DNA of 64,000 bases from positions 62,001 to 126,000 of the forward strand of contig CAZXIV010000001.1 in NCBI GenBank assembly GCA_964640945.1, in the 5' to 3' direction. The stretch is from JAGOUB01 sp964640945 (GTDB taxonomy: Bacteria; Patescibacteriota; Gracilibacteria; Peribacterales; Peribacteraceae). The translations under genes were made by a program, and so were the position numbers. Position 1 is the stretch's first letter. Each line of letters begins with the position of its first letter. A model generated the notes under the pieces. The model made no database searches. It worked only from the letters and a program-made list of their open reading frames with translations, and was not told where the DNA came from. This document shows positions 49,508-57,846 of the stretch, one piece after another.

Positions 49508-50002
49508 TTAGGCGGCGGCCTGGACCTTAATCTTGGTGACGGCGTCCATGAAGCCTTTGGGCGTCAGGGAGGAACCGTTCGTCACGCCGAGCGACAGGCT
49601 GTCGATCGATTTGCCGACGACATCGGCCTGGTAGCCGGCGCCGAACTTGGCCTGGAAGTCCTTGCTCTTGCCCATCTTGGCCGTGCCTTCGTAGGTCGAG
49701 GCCGTGATGACGCCGTCCTTGAGGGTCAGCGAGACGAGGATCTCGTCGTTGCCGGCGGGCGACTTGTATTCGCCGGTGGCGGAGTAGGTACCATCCTTGT
49801 AAGAAGCGGCGGCCATAGCCGAAGAGCTGCTGCTCATGGCCGCAGGTGCCGGGACGCGGGCGGGGCGCGACGACGATGAGGCGGCGTTATTGTCAGTGCC
49901 GGAGCTGGCTGTGCAGCCGGCCAGGAAGATGGTCAGGGCAGCCAAGGCGAGGGCGGGCGACAAGGGACGGATGAATTCTGAGCGGCGGGCGGAGGTGGAC
50001 AT
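49508..50002 (-). CDS. FMN-binding-domain lipoprotein
   Basis: 164 aa. Signal peptide and lipobox LAGC (Cys30), a Ser/Ala-rich linker (31-66), then a domain resembling FMN_bind: YKDGTYSATGEY, VSLTLKDGVITAS and GVTNGSSLTPKGFMDAV. In typical targets of ApbE the last stretch is a SGAT-type motif whose Thr carries FMN. Here GSSLT (143-147) aligns with it, so Ser145 or Thr147 is the likely site; the motif is atypical. With apbE facing it the pair suggests membrane-anchored, extracytoplasmic electron transfer. Confidence 0.75.
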   Translation of the reverse strand: MSTSARRSEFIRPLSPALALAALTIFLAGCTASSGTDNNAASSSSRPARVPAPAAMSSSSSAMAAASYKDGTYSATGEYKSPAGNDEILVSLTLKDGVITASTYEGTAKMGKSKDFQAKFGAGYQADVVGKSIDSLSLGVTNGSSLTPKGFMDAVTKIKVQAAA

Positions 50003-50106
50003 GAAGGGTGGGAAAGCGAAATACGTGGGTTGGAGAATAGCGGACAGAGGTTAAGGAATCGTTAAGAGACATTGACCGCTAGCGATTTTCCAGCCTGCCA
50101 GTTTTT

Positions 50107-51216
50107 TCAGAGGTGCGCCGGATCGATCCGTAGAATGCGGTCGTCACCGGCCCGCGCCGCTCCTCGGCCGTCAGTGTTACTTGTGGTGATATACAGAAAA
50201 CCATCTGGGCTCACGCTGACGGCGCGGATGCGGCCGTACTCGCCCGTTAGGTGCTTGAGCAAGCGCGGTTCTGCTGAAGGATTGGCGACTTCGTAGAGCG
50301 TTTCGGCTTTTAAGCCGCCGAAGTAGAGAGCGCCGTCCAAGAACGCGAGCGAGGCTGGTGCCCACGTATCGAACGCTCCCGATTGGATGATGGGCGGCTC
50401 CATCCCCTCCTTCGTTGTGGTGCCCTGGATGCGCGGCCAGCCGTAGTTCTTTCCTTTCTCAATGCGATTAATTTCGTCGTACCCCGAGAGCGGGATGCTG
50501 CGGCCGTGCTCGCTGATCCACAGTTGATCGTCATCATCCCAGGCGAGGCCCTGGGCATTGCGATGGCCGTAGGACCAGACGGCGTTTTGGAAGGGGTTGT
50601 CCTCGGGAATGGAACCATCGTCATTGAGACGTAAGACCTTGCCGCCGAGTGTGTCCGTGCGCTGGGCGTTTTCCTCCTGCTGAGCGTCGCCTGTCGTGAC
50701 GTAGAGCTTGCCATCGGGCCCGAAGGCCAGAGCGCCACCGTCATGAAGGGATGAGCCCGGGATGCCGCTGAGAATTTCGGTTTCGTCGCTGAGGGCATCT
50801 TCGCCTAGGACGTAGCGTTCGATGCGGTTACTGACGACGCCAGCCTCTTCGGTCGTCAGATAGAGATAGACCCAGCGGTTCGTCGCAAAATCGGGATGGA
50901 GAGCCAGGCCGAGCAGGCCGCCTTCGCCGCGGTGGCGGACGCCGTCGATTTCGTACGCGCGGCGATCGGCGCCGATGCGCAGCAAGCGGCCCGGACGCTC
51001 CGTCACAAGCAGGTCGCCGCCGGGTAAGAACACCAGCGCCCAGGGAATTTGCAGGTTTTCCGCTACGACCGCCACGGGCGACGGCGACGAACGCGAGGCC
51101 CCAGACGGCACGGATAGCCCGGCACCGGTGCCGGTCGCGGGCGCCGGAGCGTTGGGTTCGACGGTCGAACAGGCGACGAGGACGACGGCGGGCAAGATGA
51201 GGAGAAGGCGCTTCAT
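50107..51216 (-). CDS. Lipoprotein glucose/sorbosone dehydrogenase-like beta-propeller
   Basis: 369 aa. Signal peptide with lipobox LVAC (Cys16). The propeller shows the GSDH-family marks: LQIPWALVFLPGGDLLVTER, GEGGLLGLALHPDF with the catalytic His, HDGGALAFGPDGKLYVTTGD, YGHRNAQGLAWDDD and NYGWPRI. Soluble aldose dehydrogenases of this family use PQQ and Ca2+; no PQQ genes are in the window, so the cofactor would have to be scavenged. The ATG at 51216 starts the signal peptide and follows a CT-rich leader. Confidence 0.88.
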   Translation of the reverse strand: MKRLLLILPAVVLVACSTVEPNAPAPATGTGAGLSVPSGASRSSPSPVAVVAENLQIPWALVFLPGGDLLVTERPGRLLRIGADRRAYEIDGVRHRGEGGLLGLALHPDFATNRWVYLYLTTEEAGVVSNRIERYVLGEDALSDETEILSGIPGSSLHDGGALAFGPDGKLYVTTGDAQQEENAQRTDTLGGKVLRLNDDGSIPEDNPFQNAVWSYGHRNAQGLAWDDDDQLWISEHGRSIPLSGYDEINRIEKGKNYGWPRIQGTTTKEGMEPPIIQSGAFDTWAPASLAFLDGALYFGGLKAETLYEVANPSAEPRLLKHLTGEYGRIRAVSVSPDGFLYITTSNTDGRGAARAGDDRILRIDPAHL

Positions 51217-51328
51217 AGGGAGGGAGTGGATGCTCGTGGAGACGCACGAATTCTGACATTCTTTCCATGCGTCTGCAGCCGACTTCATTTGCCGATACGA
51301 ATCGTTGGGTGTCCGATCGTCTCGCCTG

Positions 51329-51334
51329 TACCAT
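51329..51334 (+). promoter_or_regulatory. -10 of the Pif1-like gene
   Basis: TACCAT, 6 nt, then only 4 transcribed bases before the ATG at 51345: nearly leaderless. Confidence 0.4.
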
Positions 51335-51344
51335 GTGATCCTCG

Positions 51345-53030
51345 ATGACCGTCCTGACGCCCGCCGCATCGGCCCAACTGACGGTTTGCCAGCAGAAAGC
51401 CCTCGATATGCTCGAGCGCGAGGGCAATATCTTCCTGACTGGAGCGGCCGGTACCGGCAAGAGCTTCCTCTTAAACCGCTATCTCGCCGGTAAGCCGAGC
51501 GATGCTTTTCCGATTGTGGCCAGCACGGGCGCGGCGGCGGTGCTGGTGGGCGGGCGCACGTTCCATAGCTTCTTCGGGCTCGGCATCATGGAGGGCGGCC
51601 TGGACGCGACGGTTCACCGGGCGCTCCGCAGCCGCAAGCTCGTCAACCGTCTCCTGACGGCCTGCTGCGTGGTGATCGATGAAGTCTCGATGCTTTCGGG
51701 TACCACGCTCATGGCTGCGGAACGTGTGGCGCGGATGGCGCGCGGCGTCGACCAGCCCTGGGGAGGGCTCCGCATCATTGCCGTCGGTGACTTTGCCCAG
51801 CTTCCGCCCGTCACGCCTGGCGGCCAGCAGAAGGACTGGGCTTTTCTACATCCCACTTGGAAAGAGAGCGCCTTCCAGCCGGCATTGCTCTCGACGGTGA
51901 TGCGCACGCGCGACAGTGAATTCCTCGAGATCCTCAACTTCGTCCGCGCCGGCACGGTGAACGAGCGCGTCCGCGAGTTCTTGGATGCGCGCATCGTTGG
52001 TGCCGCAGCGCACATCGAAGGCACACGCCTCTATCCGCACCGCCATTCGGCCGACGTCCATAACCTCCAGCGGCTGCAGGCGCTCCACGGCACGGAGCGG
52101 TCGTACGCTACGCAATACGAGGGCGAAGCCCGCGTGCTCGATTCGGCCAAACGCGCGATGCCCATCCCCGATGTCCTGGTTCTCAAGGAAGGCGCGCTCG
52201 TGATGATGCGCAAGAATGATTTCTCGGAGGATCGTCTCTACGTCAACGGCAGCCTGGGACACGTGCGCGAACTCGGCGACGAGACGCTCACCATCCGCCT
52301 GATGGACGGCGGCGAGATCGAAGTGGAGAAGCAGAAGTTCTCCTACCTGGACGGCGACGGCCGCGAATTAATGGCCGCCTGGAACTTCCCCGTCACGCTC
52401 GCCTGGGCGACCACGATCCATAAAGCCCAGGGCGCTTCGCTCGATTCGCTCATCGTCGACCTGGCCGCGCTCTGGGAGCCAGGCCAAGCCTACGTGGCCC
52501 TCAGCCGCGTGCGTTCGGCGGCTGGGCTCTTCATCGAGCGTTGGCAGGCGTCCTCCATCCGCGCCGAGCCGCTCGTTACCGACCTCTACAATTCGCTCGC
52601 CGTCGAGATGGAGAGCTATGTCCCCCGTCCGTTCTTCGCGCCGCTCGATCTCAAGCCCGCCGCGCCCGACATTGATGACGACAGCTGGTCGCCCGGTCGG
52701 GCGCACAAGAGTCGTAAGAACGCCGCCACGCGCGCGGCCAGTCTCCTCGAGCTCATTCGCAGCCGGGCGACGCTCCAAGAGATGGCCGAGACTACCGGCT
52801 TCAAGATCGACCGCCTGCCGCTGCACATCGAGAAGCTCCTGCGGCAGGGCGAGATGTTCTCACTTCAGCATCTCATCGCCGATGTGCCGTCGCTTGGCGC
52901 CATCCGCGAAGCGTTCGAGCGCCATGGCCTGCTCAAACTGAAGCCGGCCTACGACCACCTCAATGAAGAGGTGGATTACGATACGCTGCGTCTCGTGCGC
53001 TGTGCCATGATGGCGGAACAGGCGGCCTGA
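51345..53030 (+). CDS. Pif1-like superfamily 1 DNA helicase
   Basis: 561 aa. Walker A GAAGTGKSF (33-41), the Pif1-type ASTGAAAVLVGGRTFHSFFG (59-78), Walker B VVIDEVSML (109-117), and the C-terminal helicase part with TIHKAQGASLDSLIVDL and motif VI YVALSRV (near 382-388). Residues ~464-510 form a helix-turn-helix-like unit (LLELIRSRATLQEMAETTG) often found at the end of bacterial Pif1/RecQ-type helicases. It would unwind 5'-3', including G-quadruplexes, in replication or repair. Confidence 0.92.
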   Translation: MTVLTPAASAQLTVCQQKALDMLEREGNIFLTGAAGTGKSFLLNRYLAGKPSDAFPIVASTGAAAVLVGGRTFHSFFGLGIMEGGLDATVHRALRSRKLVNRLLTACCVVIDEVSMLSGTTLMAAERVARMARGVDQPWGGLRIIAVGDFAQLPPVTPGGQQKDWAFLHPTWKESAFQPALLSTVMRTRDSEFLEILNFVRAGTVNERVREFLDARIVGAAAHIEGTRLYPHRHSADVHNLQRLQALHGTERSYATQYEGEARVLDSAKRAMPIPDVLVLKEGALVMMRKNDFSEDRLYVNGSLGHVRELGDETLTIRLMDGGEIEVEKQKFSYLDGDGRELMAAWNFPVTLAWATTIHKAQGASLDSLIVDLAALWEPGQAYVALSRVRSAAGLFIERWQASSIRAEPLVTDLYNSLAVEMESYVPRPFFAPLDLKPAAPDIDDDSWSPGRAHKSRKNAATRAASLLELIRSRATLQEMAETTGFKIDRLPLHIEKLLRQGEMFSLQHLIADVPSLGAIREAFERHGLLKLKPAYDHLNEEVDYDTLRLVRCAMMAEQAA

Positions 53031-53031
53031 C

Positions 53032-53973
<942 letters not shown>

Positions 53974-53983
53974 ACCCGTTCCT

Positions 53984-54355
53984 ATGGAACGAGCGCAATA
54001 CGAAGCCATTGTTCGAGAGGCGATCGACGCCCTGCCCGAGCACCTACGTGCCCGCCTCGCTGATGTGGCGATTGTGTTCGACGACCGCGATCCGCCGGCA
54101 CGCGGCCGCTTGCTGCTCGGACTGTACGAAGGCGTGCCGCTCACCGAGTGGGGGCGCGACCTAGCGGCGACACTACCGGACAAAATCACACTTTTTACGG
54201 GCGCTATCGAGGCGGCGACGGCGACCGACGACGAGATCCCCAACGCCGTGCGCGAGACGCTCTGGCACGAGATTGCGCACTTTTTCGGCTTTGAGCATGA
54301 CAAAATTCATGAGATGGAAGAACGATGGCGGCAGAAGCGCGGCGCGGCTTTATGA
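53984..54355 (+). CDS. Minimal zincin metallopeptidase family protein
   Basis: 123 aa. The zinc motif HEIAHFFGFEH (His95, Glu96, His99 and His105) and the preceding ITLFTGAIE strand match the small PF06262-type metallopeptidases (TTHA0227-like), which are about this size. The substrate is unknown. The ATG at 53984 fits the family; the frame upstream overlaps the lipoprotein gene. Its 3' end overlaps a decayed pyrophosphatase fragment on the other strand. Confidence 0.85.
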   Translation: MERAQYEAIVREAIDALPEHLRARLADVAIVFDDRDPPARGRLLLGLYEGVPLTEWGRDLAATLPDKITLFTGAIEAATATDDEIPNAVRETLWHEIAHFFGFEHDKIHEMEERWRQKRGAAL

Positions 54356-54487
54356 GACGGCCAGGCGGATGATCTTGAGCGCATGTTCGTGGCCGCGGAA
54401 TGCGCGGATCTTGCACCCACTTGCCCTTCTCCAGCTCCTTATAGTGCGTAAAAAGTGCTGTATTTTCTTGTGCGTCGTTGGATTTTA
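54350..54487 (-). pseudogene. ppa: Frameshifted 3' remnant of an inorganic pyrophosphatase gene
   Basis: On the minus strand LFTHYKELEKGKWV is readable, then, after skipping one base (C near 54415), KIRAFRGHEHALKIIRLAVS and a stop at 54350-54352. Joined, this matches the C-terminus of soluble inorganic pyrophosphatase (HYKELExGKWVK...). An in-frame TAA and AT-rich sequence lie upstream, so the rest of the gene is missing. This marks the point where the GC-rich part gives way to AT-rich DNA. The identification is from recalled family pattern. Confidence 0.6.
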
Positions 54488-54582
54488 CAAGTTAGTGCAA
54501 TGTTTTTAACATAGAGACAAGTTTTTTAAAAGCATTGGTACAATCGAGCCGACGGCATCATCGGCAAACATCTCACACCATT

Positions 54583-54594
54583 CCTGTATACAGG
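54583..54594 (+). promoter_or_regulatory. Perfect palindrome next to a Shine-Dalgarno sequence
   Basis: CCTGTATACAGG is a perfect 12-bp palindrome that runs into GGGGGAAGGA, the ribosome-binding site of the gene at 54607. It could be an operator or fold over the ribosome-binding site. Confidence 0.45.
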
Positions 54595-54606
54595 GGGAAG
54601 GATAGT

Positions 54607-55326
54607 ATGAACGAGAACGGACAAGAACTCACTGGTCTACCGATGAATGAGATTGTGAGGGGCCTTCAAAAACTGCAGAAGGCAGGCCTCACGCGTCATG
54701 GATGGATGGCCATGCCTGAGGGGCACTCTCCCCAGTTGCAAACTCTAGTTGCCGCTTTGCCTCAAGTGCCGGAATCGATCCCTAACGGTATCGTTTACGA
54801 CGCGGCGGCGATGTGTCGCATTTTAGGATTCGTCTGTGCGTGTAGTGATCCCGCCCCGAAAGCCCGTGCTGGCGAGACTATTATCCACTACGGTGGTTGG
54901 GATCTGGCGACGTTGCGCCAAAGCCTCGTCGGACGGAAGTATATGTGCCGAGAACTGGATCAGAATGGGTTTCACGAGAAAGTCTGCCGGGCTGAGCCGG
55001 GCTACTATCGACTGAAGCTTCGTATTCCCGATTCAAACTACAGGAATTGGGAGACGCTGGTCACGCAAATGCGATTCATGAACGAAGTAATCGAACCAGC
55101 GCCTGCCATCGTGGCGGCCTCAGCTCTCGTGGCCCATCTTATTGAAACCGACAAAGATCTTTTGGACTACGACTGGTGTCGCTGCCAAGATCCACTACCC
55201 AAAAACAACACGGTTATACTGACAGTGAGAGATAGTCGCGTGCGCTTCGAAGAATTCCCTGCCACCAAGTTGGCTAAACGCCTCTGGTACGCGTCCGCCT
55301 TGCGCGTCGCTCCTATGAAGTCCTGA
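54607..55326 (+). CDS. Orphan protein of 239 aa
   Basis: Not recognised. Soluble, with three short Cys clusters (residues ~69-79, ~116 and ~125, ~201-203). The middle is beta-rich (PGYYRLKLRIPDSNYRNWETL) and the C-terminal third mixed. The start at 54607 is fixed by a strong Shine-Dalgarno sequence, unlike the neighbours on the left, which points to a different origin. The gene ends in a clear terminator. Confidence 0.65.
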   Translation: MNENGQELTGLPMNEIVRGLQKLQKAGLTRHGWMAMPEGHSPQLQTLVAALPQVPESIPNGIVYDAAAMCRILGFVCACSDPAPKARAGETIIHYGGWDLATLRQSLVGRKYMCRELDQNGFHEKVCRAEPGYYRLKLRIPDSNYRNWETLVTQMRFMNEVIEPAPAIVAASALVAHLIETDKDLLDYDWCRCQDPLPKNNTVILTVRDSRVRFEEFPATKLAKRLWYASALRVAPMKS

Positions 55327-55365
55327 ACGTTGCCTCCTGGAGACCTTGAGGCTTCTTGAACTATT

Positions 55366-55400
55366 GAACCTCCGTGATATTTTCACGGGGGTTCTTTTTA
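55366..55400 (+). terminator. Rho-independent terminator
   Basis: GAACCTCCGTGA (55366-55377) pairs with TCACGGGGGTTC (55383-55394) with one wobble, then TTTTTA. A second stem, GCCTC/GAGGC, lies just before. Confidence 0.85.
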
Positions 55401-55652
55401 GGCTCAATTGTACGTCGCACACGCAGTCCCCTATTACGGCGTTCCGTATCTTCATACGATCCTCTTAAAGTTCCGTCGGCGGACTACGTCGGGGTATCCT
55501 CTCCCCTACTAAAAATCAGCCAATCCCGGCGTCACTCCCAGAGGAGCGAAGGCTGGCTGGGCGGAGTGGACGTGAACTTTAACTTTGAATGCCTGACAAG
55601 ATTCTTGAGCGTTGATTTTCAAGAACGGGAGGCCAAAACGGTGAACCACAAT
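55401..55652. other. Non-coding stretch
   Basis: About 250 bases with no supported gene. A plus-strand frame (55374-55775) crosses it but begins in the terminator and overlaps the next gene. It contains the inverted pair CAGCC (55520) and GGCTGG (55552) around CACTCCCAGAGGAGCG, possibly a remnant repeat. Confidence 0.4.
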
Positions 55653-56057
55653 TTATGTATTGATAGAATACCGCAAGAAAAATCTTGTAACACAATTGGA
55701 TGTCATATATTTCAAAGTGAGATCAATCTCAGTAATCATTCGATCATGCTTTTGCCAAAATTCATTTTCCCTTAGGCCTTTCAGTATTCTGACAGAGACT
55801 GGAAAATAATTTGGATAATTTCTTAATTCATAAACAATACCGATTTGTTGGTCTAAATAAAGAGTCTTATCTGGGCTTGAACCTGGATTTACAAGCTTCT
55901 CTAGTAAGATGTGATAAGTAGAAAACCTTTTATCCTTAATCTCTTGTCTATTTTGAAACATTTTCCAAATACCACCTAAAATCAAAGAAACTACACCTAA
56001 TAAAAATGTGATCTGATTTGATGATGCCGTGAGAAAATTCCACAAGTTTGTAAGCAT
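55653..56057 (-). CDS. Small membrane-anchored protein, unknown
   Basis: 134 aa, AT-rich gene. One N-terminal membrane helix (about 16-33, with FLLGVVSLILGGIW) and a cytoplasmic domain of about 95 residues beginning RQEIKDKRFSTYHILLEKL. I recall similar one-helix proteins as scattered accessory genes but cannot name a family. It is not next to a recognisable partner. Confidence 0.6.
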   Translation of the reverse strand: MLTNLWNFLTASSNQITFLLGVVSLILGGIWKMFQNRQEIKDKRFSTYHILLEKLVNPGSSPDKTLYLDQQIGIVYELRNYPNYFPVSVRILKGLRENEFWQKHDRMITEIDLTLKYMTSNCVTRFFLRYSINT

Positions 56058-56315
56058 AGTTGAATCGAACGCTAGCCAGAGTTAGGCGATGCCATGCACT
56101 CGAGCGAAGCGAGTAGTGCATGGCTGGGCAGCTCGGTCTGGAACTTTATCTTTGGGTCCCAGACAACGTACTTGAGGGCAGGGTTTTGGAGAACTGAGGG
56201 CAACACGGTCGGGGCTGAATGTTACAAATGTGACAGTAGAAGGGGGCTTAAGTAAGCCAATGCAAATTGTTCACATTATTTGCTCAATAAAGCATGTGGT
56301 ACTACCATAGTGACC
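56058..56315. repeat. Intergenic region with large palindrome
   Basis: GCCATGCACT (56091-56100) and AGTGCATGGC (56115-56124) enclose CGAGCGAAGCGAGT, giving a stable hairpin with an inner CTCG/CGAG stem. It could be an insertion scar or a terminator for neither neighbour, as both genes run away from it. Confidence 0.6.
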
Positions 56316-56873
56316 ATGGCTCTTCATACACTTTCCACGGCTCGTTGTACTCTCCGTCGCCTCAGTCACGAGGATGCCAAGCACGTATGGTCGGCGGCGC
56401 ATACCCCCGGCTTCACCGAAGGGATGACATGGGAACCACCGAAGGATTTTGATGAGATTCGTGCCTATACGGATATGTGCCTAAAAGAATGGGAAAGCGG
56501 CGAGCGGTTTGTCTGGACGATTGAAGCGAAGGACGATGGCGCATTCATCGGACGCATCGAAGTGCATAGGGATGAAAAGCTTCCGGGCAGCACGTGGGGG
56601 TTGGGGTTCTGGATTCATCCGATGCAGCAGGGCAACGGTTACGCGACGGAGGTGACGAAGGAAGTCATACGTTTCGCCTTCGAACATCTTCATGCTGATT
56701 CTATCGTTTCCTCTCACCATGACTGGAACGCCGCGAGCGGCAGAGTGCATGAGAAGATCGGTATGCGGCACACGGGATTTTCGGAGGGTCGTGTATTCAA
56801 GCATGGCAAGCCCGTCCGATCCGCCGAGTTCTGGCTGGATCGAGAGGAGTGGGTGAGGAATAATCCTATATGA
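56316..56873 (+). CDS. RimJ/RimL-like GNAT N-acetyltransferase
   Basis: 185 aa. TARCTLRRLSHEDA opens the fold, FIGRIEVHRDEKL and LGFWIHPMQQGNGYATEVTKEVIRFAF carry the acetyl-CoA site (QQGNGYA), and WNAASGRVHEKIGMRHTG is the C-terminal motif of the Acetyltransf_3 group. It acts on protein N-termini, amino acids or drugs; the target is unknown. The ATG at 56316 is preferred over 56280. Next comes a second GNAT gene after 4 bases. Confidence 0.88.
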   Translation: MALHTLSTARCTLRRLSHEDAKHVWSAAHTPGFTEGMTWEPPKDFDEIRAYTDMCLKEWESGERFVWTIEAKDDGAFIGRIEVHRDEKLPGSTWGLGFWIHPMQQGNGYATEVTKEVIRFAFEHLHADSIVSSHHDWNAASGRVHEKIGMRHTGFSEGRVFKHGKPVRSAEFWLDREEWVRNNPI

Positions 56874-56877
56874 TTCT

Positions 56878-57366
56878 ATGAATATCAGACTGTACCAATC
56901 CGCAGATCGTCAGGCATTGGAGAACATCATGATTGAGCTGCAACGGCACATCGCTGAGCTTGATCCGCATAAGCGCAATCGCATGCCGGAAGATTTCGAT
57001 GCAATCGCTTATGTCGATCAATTGATAGGACACGTGGAACGCGATCATGGATTGATTTTCATTGCCTGTGATGACCATGAAGTAGGAGGATTTATCGCCG
57101 GTTCCATCCCCGATGAAGGTCCAGACGATCTACTCGATCACTATCCTGCCAAGGAAGGGAAGATCATCGAACTGGTTGTTTCCCAGAAGCACCGCGGGCA
57201 GGGCACAGGGCACACGCTCATGGAGAAGATGGAGGAGTACTTCCGGCAGAAGGACTGCGAATACATCCGCGTTGGATGTTTCGCGCCGAACACTGGCACT
57301 CATTTGTTCTATGAGAAGTGCGGGTACGCGGATCGGTATGTCGAGATGCTCAAAAAGATCATATAA
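56878..57366 (+). CDS. GNAT N-acetyltransferase
   Basis: 162 aa, a different branch of the GNAT fold: IRLYQSADRQALENIM start, GKIIELVVSQKHRGQGTGHTLMEKM with the QKHRGQGTG acetyl-CoA loop, and FYEKCGYADR at the end. It follows the first GNAT by 4 bases and precedes a HIT gene by 14, so the three form a probable operon. The acceptor is unknown. Confidence 0.88.
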   Translation: MNIRLYQSADRQALENIMIELQRHIAELDPHKRNRMPEDFDAIAYVDQLIGHVERDHGLIFIACDDHEVGGFIAGSIPDEGPDDLLDHYPAKEGKIIELVVSQKHRGQGTGHTLMEKMEEYFRQKDCEYIRVGCFAPNTGTHLFYEKCGYADRYVEMLKKII

Positions 57367-57380
57367 GCTACGATGAGTGC

Positions 57381-57842
57381 ATGGAATCGTGCATTTTCTG
57401 CAAGATCGTCTCCGGCGAAGCACCCTGCCACAAGATCTGGGAAGACGGTAAACACCTCTCCTTCCTCTCGATCTTCCCGAACACGGAAGGGTCCTCCGTC
57501 GTGATACCAAAAGAGCATCACCCAAGCTATGCATTCGATGTATCTGAAGACGTACTGACAGAGTTGACATTGGCCGCGAGGAAGGTGGCCAAGCTCCTCG
57601 ATGCCGCGTTTGATGATGTCGGTAGGACAGGAATGATCTTCGAGGGATTCGGTATCGATCATCTGCACGCCAAGCTCTTCCCAATGCACGGAACGAATAT
57701 GAAGGAATGGAAACCACTCAAGTCGAACGTAGACAAATATTTCGAGAAGTACGAAGGGTATATCTCATCCCATGATTTCCGGAGGGCGGATGATGATTTA
57801 CTCGCCAAATTGGCGGAAAAGATTCGATCTTTACAGATTTGA
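57381..57842 (+). CDS. HIT-family nucleotide hydrolase/transferase
   Basis: 153 aa. CIFCKIVSGE at the N-terminus is typical of bacterial HIT proteins. The triad reads DHLHAKLFPMHG: the first two His are kept, including the one corresponding to the nucleophile, but the third of HxHxH is Lys. It may hydrolyse dinucleotide polyphosphates or adenylated compounds. The ATG at 57381 begins the CxxC motif. Confidence 0.85.
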   Translation: MESCIFCKIVSGEAPCHKIWEDGKHLSFLSIFPNTEGSSVVIPKEHHPSYAFDVSEDVLTELTLAARKVAKLLDAAFDDVGRTGMIFEGFGIDHLHAKLFPMHGTNMKEWKPLKSNVDKYFEKYEGYISSHDFRRADDDLLAKLAEKIRSLQI

Positions 57843-57846
57843 TTTA

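Noticed and set aside
55374..55775. Plus-strand frame of 133 codons
   Set aside because: It starts inside the terminator hairpin, overlaps the 134-aa membrane-protein gene and shows no protein-like features.
56074..56125. Possible integron attC site (GTTAGGC next to a large hairpin beside GNAT genes)
   Set aside because: The complementary RYYYAAC site is missing on the required side, the hairpin lies outside the core site and the nearby genes are in mixed orientation.
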